64,000 nucleotides of DNA, taken from the IMG/VR virus record IMGVR_UViG_3300015261_000001, positions 174,194 to 238,193 of that record; one strand, written 5' to 3'. Of the stretch, positions 41,000-49,084 are shown in pieces. The stretch's first letter is position 1; each line of letters begins with the position of its first letter. A program made the translations under genes and the position numbers. Source of the stretch: a virus. Below the pieces are notes generated by a model, which saw only the letters and a list, made by a program, of their open reading frames with translations, was not told where the DNA came from and ran no database searches.

Positions 41000-41217
41000 G
41001 GCTCCCTCCTCCTATTTTGTTTCAATTGACGCAAACGATTACGCCCAACCTGCATGGCGACCTGGTAATCCACGTTATGTTTCTGTGAATACCACAACGC
41101 CCACTTATGACTAACAGTGCCTGGAGGGGAGCCTTGTACATCAGGTTCTTTCCCCAACCGATCATCGCCTGTTAACTTATTCAACCAACCATCTAACCAA
41201 TCTTTTAATTTTGACAT
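40996..41217 (-). CDS. Small W-x-x-W-Y module protein
   Basis: 73 residues consisting mainly of one module: KEPDVQGSPPGTVSHKWALW, then YSQKHNVDYQVAMQVGRNRL. N-terminal amphipathic helix MSKLKDWLDGWLNKLTG and basic C-terminus (KQNRRREP). The smallest stand-alone version of the module, so the unit probably folds alone. ATGA overlap with the next gene. Confidence 0.85.
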   Translation of the reverse strand: MSKLKDWLDGWLNKLTGDDRLGKEPDVQGSPPGTVSHKWALWYSQKHNVDYQVAMQVGRNRLRQLKQNRRREP

Positions 41218-41225
41218 ATAGCTCC

Positions 41226-42245
41226 TTATTTAGTTATTTTGAGTTTTTCCCCGGCTTTACGGGCCTTCTTACCGAAGAGCTTTCTTGCTTCTTTGAAACG
41301 CGTGTCAGTACGTTTACCTGTGTGGCGTTTCATCAACCCATTGAACAGTCCGACCCTCATAGCTTCCCTGAATTCCGGGTTCATGGTCATTTGAGTTTCA
41401 AACCCGGTAATAACAGTCTTGCCACCGACAATGCTATCAACGATCGCGGCACGCGCCTTTGCTCGGTCCTCGCCGCTGACACCCATTGAACGCCCATCCC
41501 GGCCAGCCATGACACTACGAGCCATAGACGAACCGAAACCTTTGAAGGAATCACCCAGTGTCCGCAGAGCGTTCAACGGGTTGTCGAGTTCACCAGACTT
41601 CAGGCGATCGGTCAGTCCTTCTACCAAAACATCTTTGGCTTTGTCGGCTAAACTTTCCAACTCCACAGCGCAGATCTGGTCACCGTCGAAGTCACCCTTT
41701 TCTTGTGTGCCGTTGAAATCAGCGATAATGCTTTCGAGCACTTGCTCAACAGTCATATCTTTTTCTTTGGCGAGAGTCAGTAAGTCAAGTACCGTGAAGG
41801 TCTTCACTCTTGGTAGAGGTTGACCAGCCAATGAACCGATCCCCGGTTGTACAGAGAGTACTTGCATTGGATCAGCTGCGGTAATCAGCTTGGCCAAAGC
41901 AGTAATTGCTTCCTGTCGTGAAGAAGGAACCTCCACGTCTAGTAATGGGCTAGAGTTGTAGCTTCGGTCAATCCCCAGCTTGGCGCACACTTCTTTACCG
42001 AGAGCTTCACGAACTGCGAGATTACACTCACGGTCGATTTTGGAGATAACCACCAGCGCCTTACGACCGGATACCGACTTGAGCAGTTGCGACAAATGCA
42101 TTTCGCCTTTACCGATACGACCGTCAACGCTGATCGTGTGATTACCGACCTTTACCCAAGCTACTGCTTCTTTACCATCGCCTACACGGATAGGGTTAAA
42201 AGTTCTACCAGTAGTAGGTGCGGTGTTTTGGTTTTGCTTGCTCAT
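41226..42245 (-). CDS. Hypothetical protein with DFDGDQ motif
   Basis: 339 residues from the ATG at 42245 (AGGAG nine bases before). Residues 185-190 are DFDGDQ, preceded by EKG, resembling the NADFDGDQ metal loop of RNA polymerase beta-prime; however, the flanking sequence does not match the polymerase (no preceding PxL-H-x-x-S or LHP segment), so identity is doubtful. Other segments: ALVVISKIDRECNLAVREAL, VLDLLTLAKEKDMTVEQVLE and a basic C-terminus (KARKAGEKLKITK). Could be a split polymerase fragment, or an unrelated DxDGD metal protein. Confidence 0.85.
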   Translation of the reverse strand: MSKQNQNTAPTTGRTFNPIRVGDGKEAVAWVKVGNHTISVDGRIGKGEMHLSQLLKSVSGRKALVVISKIDRECNLAVREALGKEVCAKLGIDRSYNSSPLLDVEVPSSRQEAITALAKLITAADPMQVLSVQPGIGSLAGQPLPRVKTFTVLDLLTLAKEKDMTVEQVLESIIADFNGTQEKGDFDGDQICAVELESLADKAKDVLVEGLTDRLKSGELDNPLNALRTLGDSFKGFGSSMARSVMAGRDGRSMGVSGEDRAKARAAIVDSIVGGKTVITGFETQMTMNPEFREAMRVGLFNGLMKRHTGKRTDTRFKEARKLFGKKARKAGEKLKITK

Positions 42246-42516
42246 TTGGTGAATCTCCTGAATTGATTTTAGCCTTACCAGCATTGATGGCAATGTTGGT
42301 AGAAACGCGTTTACATGCTTTATACCACGTAACCCAAGCTGCGCTCAGTTTACCGCTAGCCGTCTTCAACGAAGGTGGGTCCATGCGAATGATTGCAGCT
42401 TGTTGCTGAGTGTGGGCTTCCAGATGGTCAACTCCCATCTGTTCTTGATAAGCCTTAGCCCACTCAGGGTTGATCTTCCCGTTAGGTAGGATCAATCGCG
42501 GGAGTTTGGTTTCCAT
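42205..42516 (-). CDS. Double W-x-x-W-Y module protein
   Basis: 103 residues with two module copies: GKINPEWAKAYQEQMGVDHL...A and DPPSLKTASGKLSAAWVTWY followed by K-A-C-K-R...A-I-N-A-G. Overlaps the downstream gene by 41 bases and the upstream gene by 25. AGGTGAAGC precedes the ATG. Function unknown. Confidence 0.85.
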   Translation of the reverse strand: METKLPRLILPNGKINPEWAKAYQEQMGVDHLEAHTQQQAAIIRMDPPSLKTASGKLSAAWVTWYKACKRVSTNIAINAGKAKINSGDSPNEQAKPKHRTYYW

Positions 42517-42674
42517 GCTTCACCTGTTACTGACAACCCCACGTCTTCCTTCTTGCGAACAAACGCCACGACATTAGTACTCCCGTCAATCATCTTGACG
42601 TGGTCAGGACTAAGTTCATGCAAATGCCGTAAACGCTTTAAATACGGCAACAACTCTCTGAGGCGTTCATCCAT
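42492..42674 (-). CDS. Small hypothetical protein
   Basis: 60 residues, MDERLRELLPYLKRLRHLHE, a leucine-rich helix followed by a beta hairpin (HVKMIDGSTNVVAFVRKKED). AAGGA six bases before the ATG. Overlaps the next gene by 25 bases. Function unknown. Confidence 0.78.
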   Translation of the reverse strand: MDERLRELLPYLKRLRHLHELSPDHVKMIDGSTNVVAFVRKKEDVGLSVTGEAWKPNSRD

Positions 42675-42683
42675 TACAGTTCC

Positions 42684-43493
42684 TTAGCCACTCACGACAA
42701 AGTGGAGTTTGGTTTTAGTGGATTCATCAGTCAACATGACAGTAGGGAACTGGGTCCAACCTGCCTTGTGAGTGACAAATTCAATCTTGAGGTTTGGGTT
42801 CAGCATTGCTGCTACTTCATCACCCATCGCCGCACGTTTCCAGATATTTGGGACGTTCAGCAGATCGTAGCCGCGCAGGTGGAACATCTTGCGGATGTTG
42901 CCGTAGCCCGACGCAGTTTCATGGAACAGGGTAGCAACGTTTTTCTGCACTTCTTTGGGAAGAGCATAGCCGTAGTACTTCGGATCCTTGGTAGTATTCG
43001 CAAGGACGCGGAAGTCGTAGTCGGCGGTACGTGGTGTGTAGATGAAAGTTTCACGACCCTTTGGTAGTTGAGCGTACAGCTCGTGCAACTCTACCGCCCA
43101 GAACATGATCGATTGCAGATCTTCCAGCTTGAAGCCGCCGCGAGCAAATTGCTCGATGTTAGTAAGGCTTTCTTCGCCATTGAGCAAGCCTTCGAACTGA
43201 ACGTACGGGTAACCGTCCAGCAGAGCCTTCAGCTCGACTTTGTTGTAAGAAGCAAGGCGAACCTTAGCCAGCAGGTATTCACTGCTGGTGTGCTCGCTCA
43301 GGACCTTGACAACGGTTTCTACTTCGTCAGCCTTAGCCGCCTTTTCCTTTTGGGTGTCGTTCGGCATGGCGTTGACGGTGATCACGTGTTTGATGACACG
43401 TTCGATCGGGGTGAGTTTACGACTGGTGTAGTTAGAAGCTGCATTCATACGAACTGCTTCATCACGAGTCAGGTAGTGCTTTACGTGCGACAT
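42684..43493 (-). CDS. Hypothetical protein, shares segment with 616-aa protein
   Basis: 269 residues. The segment VQFEGLLNGEESLTNIEQFA (about 103-122), then a helix L-E-D-L-x-S-I-M-F, matches FEGAIRNGEESLTHFTDHVR and DNLYNFL in the protein at 54378-56228, indicating a shared module. The C-terminal half is mixed alpha/beta (KIEFVTHKAGWTQFPTVMLT). GGAGG precedes the ATG. First gene after the promoter at 43535. Function unknown. Confidence 0.87.
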   Translation of the reverse strand: MSHVKHYLTRDEAVRMNAASNYTSRKLTPIERVIKHVITVNAMPNDTQKEKAAKADEVETVVKVLSEHTSSEYLLAKVRLASYNKVELKALLDGYPYVQFEGLLNGEESLTNIEQFARGGFKLEDLQSIMFWAVELHELYAQLPKGRETFIYTPRTADYDFRVLANTTKDPKYYGYALPKEVQKNVATLFHETASGYGNIRKMFHLRGYDLLNVPNIWKRAAMGDEVAAMLNPNLKIEFVTHKAGWTQFPTVMLTDESTKTKLHFVVSG

Positions 43494-43534
43494 GCATAAT
43501 CCTCCTGGATTACTGGGTTGTGTTATTCAGACTA

Positions 43535-43542
43535 GTAATATA
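43535..43542 (-). promoter_or_regulatory. phiKZ-type early promoter core TATATTAC
   Basis: Read leftward: ACATCTATATTACTAGTCTGAATAACAC; an exact match to the extended element, 42 bases before the start at 43493. Confidence 0.8.
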
Positions 43543-43593
43543 GATGTGAATACCGTTATAAGTTAACTTTAAGAACAAAAAAGAAAACCCTAA

Positions 43594-43625
43594 TACCTAC
43601 CAGCCCTTTGCGGGGCTGGTAGGTA
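43594..43625 (-). terminator. Rho-independent terminator
   Basis: TACCTACCAGCCC/GGGCTGGTAGGTA, 13-base-pair stem; leftward tail TTTTCTTTTTTGTTCTT. Ends the unit stopping at 43632. Confidence 0.88.
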
Positions 43626-43631
43626 AGGTGT

Positions 43632-43898
43632 TCAATGTGGTCGACGTTCTTTATTTGCTTTACGTCGTTCACGGAAGTTACTCGCCATCAACTGCATCTG
43701 GGTGTGGTTATTCCAGTAACGGTTGTTGGCTTCTTCCATTGTGCAGTCATACTTGTTGGTACACCAGAGTAACCACTCTGTTCTGTCACCTTTAGGCATC
43801 GGAAGCACAGGCTCCTTTACCACGGCCAGCAACTCATGAGCGTTCAACAACTCATCAAGGGATTGACCCATCTTGTACCGCACGCGTTTAACGTCCAT
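43632..43898 (-). CDS. Small protein with W-x-x-W module
   Basis: 88 residues from the ATG at 43898 (GGGGAT before), not the ATG at 43910. The centre, VLPMPKGDRTEWLLWCTNKY, then C-T-M-E-E-A-N-N, is a divergent module copy with W-C in place of W-Y. Basic C-terminus (NFRERRKANKERRPH). Function unknown. Confidence 0.8.
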   Translation of the reverse strand: MDVKRVRYKMGQSLDELLNAHELLAVVKEPVLPMPKGDRTEWLLWCTNKYDCTMEEANNRYWNNHTQMQLMASNFRERRKANKERRPH

Positions 43899-43900
43899 GC

Positions 43901-44254
43901 TTATCCCCACTGAAATAACAAATCTTGCCGATTACGCCATGAACTCTTAATGGCATCCCGATAGTATTGCCCACCCGGTGGAGAAGGAAATACACGCTCC
44001 GCGTCTTCCGGGTGAGGGTATTGCGGAGGAGAGCGTAATCCGATCATCTCATCGATGATCCTATCCTCTTCAGCAATTGCCAGTGTCAGGGCCTCTTCAG
44101 GAACAAACTTATCCTCTACCGCGCTTTGAAAGCTTAACCAATCTTCGTTTGGGGACCCATCAATTCGCCTTACTGGGGGTTCTTCAAACTTCACACCATA
44201 CCGCTGTAGGTCCGCCAGCGTGTAAAGCTTATTCAAAAGGCCGTAAGTTGACAT
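43901..44254 (-). CDS. Protein with degenerate W module
   Basis: 117 residues. VRRIDGSPNEDWLSFQSAVE, then F-V-P-E-E-A-L-T-L-A-I, looks like a degenerate module copy (W-L-x-F for W-x-x-W). Proline-rich middle (RSPPQYPHPEDAERVFPSPP). Overlap-free, three bases from the upstream stop. GAGG seven bases before the ATG. Function unknown. Confidence 0.82.
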   Translation of the reverse strand: MSTYGLLNKLYTLADLQRYGVKFEEPPVRRIDGSPNEDWLSFQSAVEDKFVPEEALTLAIAEEDRIIDEMIGLRSPPQYPHPEDAERVFPSPPGGQYYRDAIKSSWRNRQDLLFQWG

Positions 44255-44256
44255 GA

Positions 44257-44673
44257 CTATGCCTCTTCTTTAGACCAGAAGTGGAGCGGGTTATCCCCAC
44301 GCTCGCCGGTGGCTGGACGGAGAACACGAGTACTGTAACCTTCCGCCAAAGAAGCGTCGTCAGGACCAAAACTTTGTTCGAAGGGTAGTTCCATATCGGC
44401 GGGGCGCCCATCGCGCACGAAACCTAGTACCCAGTGCCCGTGGCTCTTATCTTTGTAATAGATAACAACCAGCAGATCCATGTGATACTCTTCGATCTTG
44501 ATGTCGAAGTGTTTCAGTGCTTCGAAGCTGTTTTCCTTCAAGTGCGTTTCAGCAATAAAGGCAATCAACGCCTCTTTAGTTGCAGGCATCACGGTGTGAG
44601 GAAAACCGCTGTCGTTAAACATGTCACGCTTAACAAATAGCATACGCGGTTCTTCGTTCTCTTCTAAGCTCAT
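44257..44673 (-). CDS. Hypothetical protein
   Basis: 138 residues, acidic N-terminus (MSLEENEEPRMLFVKRDMFN), alpha/beta centre (MDLLVVIYYKDKSHGHWVLG), C-terminus with loop-rich sequence (RVLRPATGERGDNPLHFWSK). AGGAG before the ATG. First gene of its unit. Function unknown. Confidence 0.84.
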   Translation of the reverse strand: MSLEENEEPRMLFVKRDMFNDSGFPHTVMPATKEALIAFIAETHLKENSFEALKHFDIKIEEYHMDLLVVIYYKDKSHGHWVLGFVRDGRPADMELPFEQSFGPDDASLAEGYSTRVLRPATGERGDNPLHFWSKEEA

Positions 44674-44695
44674 AACACTCTCCTAAATAAGTAAA

Positions 44696-44721
44696 CTACC
44701 TGCCGGGTGACCGGCAGGTAG
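44696..44721 (-). terminator. Rho-independent terminator
   Basis: CTACCTGCCGG-GTGA-CCGGCAGGTAG, 11-base-pair stem; leftward tail TTTACTTATTT. Confidence 0.85.
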
Positions 44722-44729
44722 TACGTCGC

Positions 44730-45290
44730 TTAACGCATCTTTGTAGGGGTTTGCAGACCGGTGTTGAAGGCATCGCGGGTCTTGCTGTCGGACACTACCT
44801 GGCAACGCTTGTCCATATCGAAACGAGGGAAGCCAGCGAACTTCAGCATGGTGCCTTTAACCAGATAGCCGAGTTCTTTGCGATACGCGGTGCAGACAGC
44901 GATCTTGCGAGTCTGAGCAATCTCGAACTCTTTCTGGCCGCCAGTAATCACATCAGCCAGTTTCTCACGCAGTACCGATTTCACTTCAGGGTTCTGTTCC
45001 TGAATCATCTGGAACACTGCCTGACTACCCTTATCACCGTAACGACCTTCAACTGCCGCCTTGATGACTTCCTTCACTTCTTCCGAGTACGCCGTGGCGT
45101 TACCGACCAGGTTGGCAATGCTGACGTTCACACGGCTCAGCACGTTCTCGGATTCCTCATCCTTTTGTTGGATGGTGGCTTCCGAAGTGATCGCACCGTC
45201 GTGGAGACTTTGATACATCAGGAACAACGTACCGCCAATGCCACCGAACAGCAACACCACAACAGCAACCACAATGCCAAAAGTTTTCAT
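44730..45290 (-). CDS. LemA-like membrane protein
   Basis: 186 residues. N-terminal membrane span (MKTFGIVVAVVVLLFGGIGG) followed by a long helical region whose middle (VLSRVNVSIANLVGNATAYS, then E-E-V-K-E-V-I-K-A-A) recalls the N-x-I-P-N-L-V-x-x-x-x-x-Y-x-x-x-E pattern of LemA proteins, which are anchored in the membrane with a helical-bundle domain. The next gene upstream encodes a TPM-like membrane protein, and lemA/TPM pairs are a known bacterial neighbourhood. Function in phages is unknown; a role at the infected-cell envelope is inferred. Confidence 0.83.
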   Translation of the reverse strand: MKTFGIVVAVVVLLFGGIGGTLFLMYQSLHDGAITSEATIQQKDEESENVLSRVNVSIANLVGNATAYSEEVKEVIKAAVEGRYGDKGSQAVFQMIQEQNPEVKSVLREKLADVITGGQKEFEIAQTRKIAVCTAYRKELGYLVKGTMLKFAGFPRFDMDKRCQVVSDSKTRDAFNTGLQTPTKMR

Positions 45291-45307
45291 GCTTCTTCCT
45301 TAATTAA

Positions 45308-46393
45308 TTAAGCAACGTCTTCTTTAATAACGAACCATGCCGCGCCAATTGCAAACAGCAAGTTGATCAGCGACACGATTAGCACCCACCAAGTAGGTGG
45401 GGTATAACCTTCACGCATGTACTCGAATTTACTATTCGGAATACGGGTGAAGTCTTGCACAATCTTCGCGTACTGCTCTTGCACCAGTTGGTCAGTAAGG
45501 TTCTTACCGTACGTCATGGTGGAAAGAGAACTCAGCAAGATCTGATTGTTTTGCCCATCAGCAAACGAGATCGCTCTCGACCACTGAATCTTTTCGTCGT
45601 CGTCAACCCCGTAGAACAGAATGACATCGTTCTTACGGGCACCTTTCCAATACTCCATCTGAGCATAGTAAAAGTCCGCATCGTTCTGAGTCACTACCAG
45701 GATGATGTTGAGCTGTTTATCGGCACCGTCCTTACGCAGCTTGTTATTCAGCCAGATGTTGATTCCGTCGTAGTCCCCGCCGTTGTCCTGTACCACTCGG
45801 TTAAAGCGGTAGTAGTCAAATGGCTTAGGATACTCGAACAACTTACCTTTGAACTTTTCCATGATGTTGGGATCGGTCTTGAATCGATCATCATCCAACA
45901 ACATGTAGTTACTGACATAACGACTTTCAGCAACTGGTTCGCCCGGATCAATCACACCCCAACGAGGAGGTTCACGCACCCCGCGACGGTCTATCCGGTC
46001 GATGGTCCACGTCCCTAAGGTCGTATGGACATCCCAATCAATATCGTAGTCGTGCTCGTCGCAATACACAGGTTCGCAGACACGCCGGGTAGTAACATTA
46101 CCCTTGGAGTCACGGTCACTGACATTGCTACAAGTTTCACCGCAGACGTATTGGTGGGAGCACGACACTTTAACGCTTGCCTTGTCCGTCACATAGCCGT
46201 TGAAGATACTGAAATCACCCGTCAGCGCAAAGGTCGACGAATAGATCAAACCGATCGAGATCACAGAACCGGCCAACAGCGCTAACAGTTGAAGCCCCCA
46301 TTCCTTAATGGTAATGTCCCGTTTCCAAATCAACTTGGAAAACAGTACAACCAACAATGCCGGGATAAACACTATCGGTAGATAGAACCCCAT
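45308..46393 (-). CDS. TPM-like membrane protein
   Basis: 361 residues. Two N-terminal spans (LPIVFIPALLVVLFSKLIW; LQLLALLAGSVISIGLIYSS), a large domain, and a C-terminal span (WWVLIVSLINLLFAIGAAWF). The loop after the second span has several cysteines (VSCSHQYVCGETCSNVSDR; VCEPVYCDEHD) likely to form disulphides, so it faces the periplasm. The part NIILVVTQNDADFYYAQMEY, W-K-G-A-R-K-N-D-V-I-L-F-Y-G-V-D, resembles TPM domains (VVVP, then W-x-G-x-K-x-x-x-N-G-V-L-L). Adjacent to the LemA-like gene. The assignment is pattern-based. Confidence 0.83.
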   Translation of the reverse strand: MGFYLPIVFIPALLVVLFSKLIWKRDITIKEWGLQLLALLAGSVISIGLIYSSTFALTGDFSIFNGYVTDKASVKVSCSHQYVCGETCSNVSDRDSKGNVTTRRVCEPVYCDEHDYDIDWDVHTTLGTWTIDRIDRRGVREPPRWGVIDPGEPVAESRYVSNYMLLDDDRFKTDPNIMEKFKGKLFEYPKPFDYYRFNRVVQDNGGDYDGINIWLNNKLRKDGADKQLNIILVVTQNDADFYYAQMEYWKGARKNDVILFYGVDDDEKIQWSRAISFADGQNNQILLSSLSTMTYGKNLTDQLVQEQYAKIVQDFTRIPNSKFEYMREGYTPPTWWVLIVSLINLLFAIGAAWFVIKEDVA

Positions 46394-46405
46394 TGCTATT
46401 CCTTG

Positions 46406-46741
46406 TTACTGAGTTGGTGGAAGAAAAGTTAATCCTTTCTGCTGATTCTCTTGAAAGAACCTTTGCAGTGTCTTGCTCCCTTCCTCGACAGGAGTTGCCG
46501 GTGGTGGAAGGTTTCTTTGACGCGACAGCAGTTCGGCAATGAACGTGCTGGCGTCGAAGTCGAATACCTCCAGCTTGTCGCCAGCAATTGGGGGCGGGAG
46601 GTAATAAACGCTCTGACCAGACATGAAGACAGCGACCATAAGACCGAGTGCTTCAAGGATACGACGATCAGTTTGTTTCTTTAACCATTCTTGCACGCGT
46701 TCATGATGACCCGCGGGGACTTTACTTCGATCCATTGTCAT
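46406..46741 (-). CDS. Hypothetical protein
   Basis: 111 residues from the ATG at 46741 (AAGGAG seven bases before), not the longer frame to 46822, which would overlap the next gene by 100 bases. Helix with one hydrophobic stretch (RILEALGLMVAVFMSGQSVY), then FDFDASTFIAELLSRQRNLP and a polar tail. Overlaps the upstream gene by 20 bases. Function unknown. Confidence 0.8.
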   Translation of the reverse strand: MTMDRSKVPAGHHERVQEWLKKQTDRRILEALGLMVAVFMSGQSVYYLPPPIAGDKLEVFDFDASTFIAELLSRQRNLPPPATPVEEGSKTLQRFFQENQQKGLTFLPPTQ

Positions 46742-46943
46742 GGGCTGTCTCCTTGGTTGAGAGAACATTGTCCAGATATTGATTGGTGTCAGCATCGACG
46801 GCTTCGAGTTTACTCTCGACACTGATTTCGCTTTGTGTGGGAAGCTCTTTCACAAGAACGAACTTGGCGTAAGCCCAGCCAAGGAAGTTAAGCAGGACGA
46901 TTACACTCATCCAGCTAACCAGGGTTTTGTTACTCTTTGTCAT
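46722..46943 (-). CDS. Small single-pass membrane protein
   Basis: 73 residues from the ATG at 46943 (AAGGA nine bases before). One membrane span (VSWMSVIVLLNFLGWAYAKF) after a basic N-terminus (MTKSNKTL), then a polar acidic domain (ELPTQSEISVESKLEAVDAD). Overlaps the end of the upstream gene by 14 bases. Part of a membrane-gene cluster at 44730-46943. Confidence 0.8.
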   Translation of the reverse strand: MTKSNKTLVSWMSVIVLLNFLGWAYAKFVLVKELPTQSEISVESKLEAVDADTNQYLDNVLSTKETAHDNGSK

Positions 46944-47835
46944 CAACATCTTTCCTTACAGCGACCAGATCAAACTTGATTTCTTTCTTTGGATCACTCC
47001 ACCCCATGGAACCATTACCCCGAGTAATTGTGATACTGTCGATCGGCCACCCACGGCGACGCTCGAATCCTTCCAAAGAATCAGGACTAGAACGTTCAAC
47101 ACTGCCGAACAGTTTGGACTCCGGGTAGTTCTTCAGACTGTCCGATAAACTGACCGGCTTGTATTGCGGGGTTAGCGTTTTCACCATCTCATCCGAAAAC
47201 TCGGCACGGCGCTGATAATCAAGCCAACGACCCAGTTGCAGGCGTCGTTCACCAATATCATCCACATGCGCGTAACGATGAGTGCCGTGGCAGAGCCCGA
47301 GTTCACTCTGAATAGAGAAGCGAGGATTATAAGTCGGTTGGATTGGATGAGGGTTTTTGACTAGCCACTGTTCTAACGTCTCCCGTTCTTCAGCGGGAGG
47401 TTCCCACATTACAACCTTACCGCAGAACTCTTCGTAACGGTTTGCGTCCGCCCACAGCCACTCAAACCCTGTCTTGTTGTATGGAATCTTCGCATACTCA
47501 CGAGCAAACAGGTATTGAAGACGTATCTTCAGCCGCGGATCTGTCAGGATCAGCGTAGTGGGAATATCCCAGAACGGGAACCCCGGCGGAAAAGCGTCAG
47601 ATGGGATCCAACCCGGGGGACCCATAGGACCATGCATATTAATCTTTGGTCTAGGGCTTTCTTCCAGGAACTTTTCTAAAGAGTAGCCGTTAGAAGTGTG
47701 GCGATTGGCTTTGTACGTCGCCATTTGGTCTAGCACGACATTGCCATTTTCATCCATCATGAAAGTGGCGTAACCAAAGTTCACAGTCCCTGGATCTACT
47801 GCCATGATCTTGATGGATTTCTTATCGTCACTCAT
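46930..47835 (-). CDS. RuvC/RNase H-fold-like protein, motif 1 only
   Basis: 301 residues. The N-terminus IKIMAVDPGTVNFGYATFMM with Asp14 matches the first catalytic motif of RuvC/A22-type Holliday junction resolvases (DPGT-x-x-x-G). The remaining acidic motifs of RuvC cannot be found with confidence, and the middle is proline/glycine rich (MHGPMGPPGWIPSDAFPPGF) and atypical. It is longer than RuvC. It may be a divergent resolvase for phage replication or recombination, or a catalytically changed relative. AAGGAG precedes the ATG. Confidence 0.82.
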   Translation of the reverse strand: MSDDKKSIKIMAVDPGTVNFGYATFMMDENGNVVLDQMATYKANRHTSNGYSLEKFLEESPRPKINMHGPMGPPGWIPSDAFPPGFPFWDIPTTLILTDPRLKIRLQYLFAREYAKIPYNKTGFEWLWADANRYEEFCGKVVMWEPPAEERETLEQWLVKNPHPIQPTYNPRFSIQSELGLCHGTHRYAHVDDIGERRLQLGRWLDYQRRAEFSDEMVKTLTPQYKPVSLSDSLKNYPESKLFGSVERSSPDSLEGFERRRGWPIDSITITRGNGSMGWSDPKKEIKFDLVAVRKDVDDKE

Positions 47836-47847
47836 GGTGCGTACTCC

Positions 47848-48315
47848 TTAACGTATTAAAGCCTGAGCCAGTGCAACGGCTTCATGGGGCTTCATGTTGT
47901 CTCGACGGCAAGTGTCCATCACCCAACGCTGGGAAATGTAGACACCGTTTGCTGTTAGGATTTTTGGTGGCTTCTGAGGTAATTCAATCTCCTTAGAAGC
48001 GATCTCACTCCGCAGGATGAGATAGACTGCATAAGCAACCCGTCTCAACTCTGGAGGGAACTCCATTGGGTCTGCAAACTCCTTGAAGTTCTCAATACCC
48101 GATTCACCACGCACCAGAATGTGCTGAAGCCACGACACCCAGAACATGGAAAGCCCGTTCGTGAATGTCGTAAAAATGGTGGGTTCTTCAGGATGAGCAA
48201 CGTAATGACCATCCTGCACGATCCCTCGTACAAAGGGGATCTTGAAATAACGAGTGTCTGCTACCTGCAACTTAAGCTGGTCAACAAACAAATTCCGACC
48301 TTTCTCCTCACCCAT
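47848..48315 (-). CDS. Protein with degenerate W modules
   Basis: 155 residues from the ATG at 48315 (AAGGAG six bases before). Contains EEPTIFTTFTNGLSMFWVSW, which matches the E-P-x-x-F...W-x-x-W form of the local module, and a C-terminal NGVYISQRWVMDTCRRDNMK, then P-H-E-A-V-A-L, a second divergent copy. Function unknown. Confidence 0.83.
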   Translation of the reverse strand: MGEEKGRNLFVDQLKLQVADTRYFKIPFVRGIVQDGHYVAHPEEPTIFTTFTNGLSMFWVSWLQHILVRGESGIENFKEFADPMEFPPELRRVAYAVYLILRSEIASKEIELPQKPPKILTANGVYISQRWVMDTCRRDNMKPHEAVALAQALIR

Positions 48316-48440
48316 GCTGGTCTCCTTAGAAAAAGTAGCTATACGGTAGATCACCATACATTACTAACCACCGGCCATCGTAGACTCCGTAAGCTCTATG
48401 AGACCGATGGATAACAACATAGATTTTCCTACCTCGGTGA

Positions 48441-49067
48441 TCACGCCCGACGTAATGTATATTCCTCGTCATCGTCACCTACTCCCGAACTCAAGATGTA
48501 GTGGATCTGTGACTTGCTGAATGCTACATACTGCGGTTTATCGTCAATACCGAAGCCTTTACCCCCGTGGATAGCCCCGTCGTAGCCTAAGCGGGCTATA
48601 CGACCCACTTCAGCGTTGGACGCGAAGAACTTAAAGGCATCGAAGTAAAGCGGCTCTACGCGCGCTTCAGGGTCCTTCAGATACTCTGTTACCGATTTGA
48701 AACGCTTCTCGGCATTGATACCGTAGTTCCAGCCATCGGTCTTTTCGATCTCAAAAGAGAATCGCAAAGCAATACGACGCGCTTCGGAACTACCCAGGCG
48801 GTTGACGAGAGTGGACAACTCCAACATGGGATTGTCCGGTTGGTTAATGAAAAGATGTTTCATCCGCAATTGCACCGGGAATACACGCGGCGCGTCACAA
48901 TCCAAATCACGGACGCCAAACGGGGAAGCTACCATGCTGGCCGTTTCTTTATCCCCTTCGAAATAAATCGAGCGGATACTGGTGCGGATATGGTTGTCAT
49001 CCGCGGAAGAGCGCTCACCCCGATAAACGACTAACGGTTTTCCATCCACACCTTTAAGAAAGGTCAT
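48441..49067 (-). CDS. ADP-ribosyltransferase-like protein (ART-PolyVal type)
   Basis: 208 residues. The layout fits the ADP-ribosyltransferase domain known from polyvalent and phage proteins: GKPLVVYRGERS with Arg16, then IYFEGDKETASMVAS (the strand-and-helix that places the nicotinamide), VFPVQLRMKHLFIN (the usual VYPV-L-x-x-x-x-P strand), and at the end LGYDGAIHGG followed by QYVAFSKSQIHYI, the D-G-x-I...V-x-F...Q-I pattern. Catalytic residues would be Arg16, a residue near Phe36-Glu37 and the Gln-Ile strand. Probably modifies a host protein; target unknown. T4 Alt and Mod proteins are a functional analogy only. AGGAG precedes the ATG. Confidence 0.83.
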   Translation of the reverse strand: MTFLKGVDGKPLVVYRGERSSADDNHIRTSIRSIYFEGDKETASMVASPFGVRDLDCDAPRVFPVQLRMKHLFINQPDNPMLELSTLVNRLGSSEARRIALRFSFEIEKTDGWNYGINAEKRFKSVTEYLKDPEARVEPLYFDAFKFFASNAEVGRIARLGYDGAIHGGKGFGIDDKPQYVAFSKSQIHYILSSGVGDDDEEYTLRRA

Positions 49068-49084
49068 GATTTACTCCTGGATTA

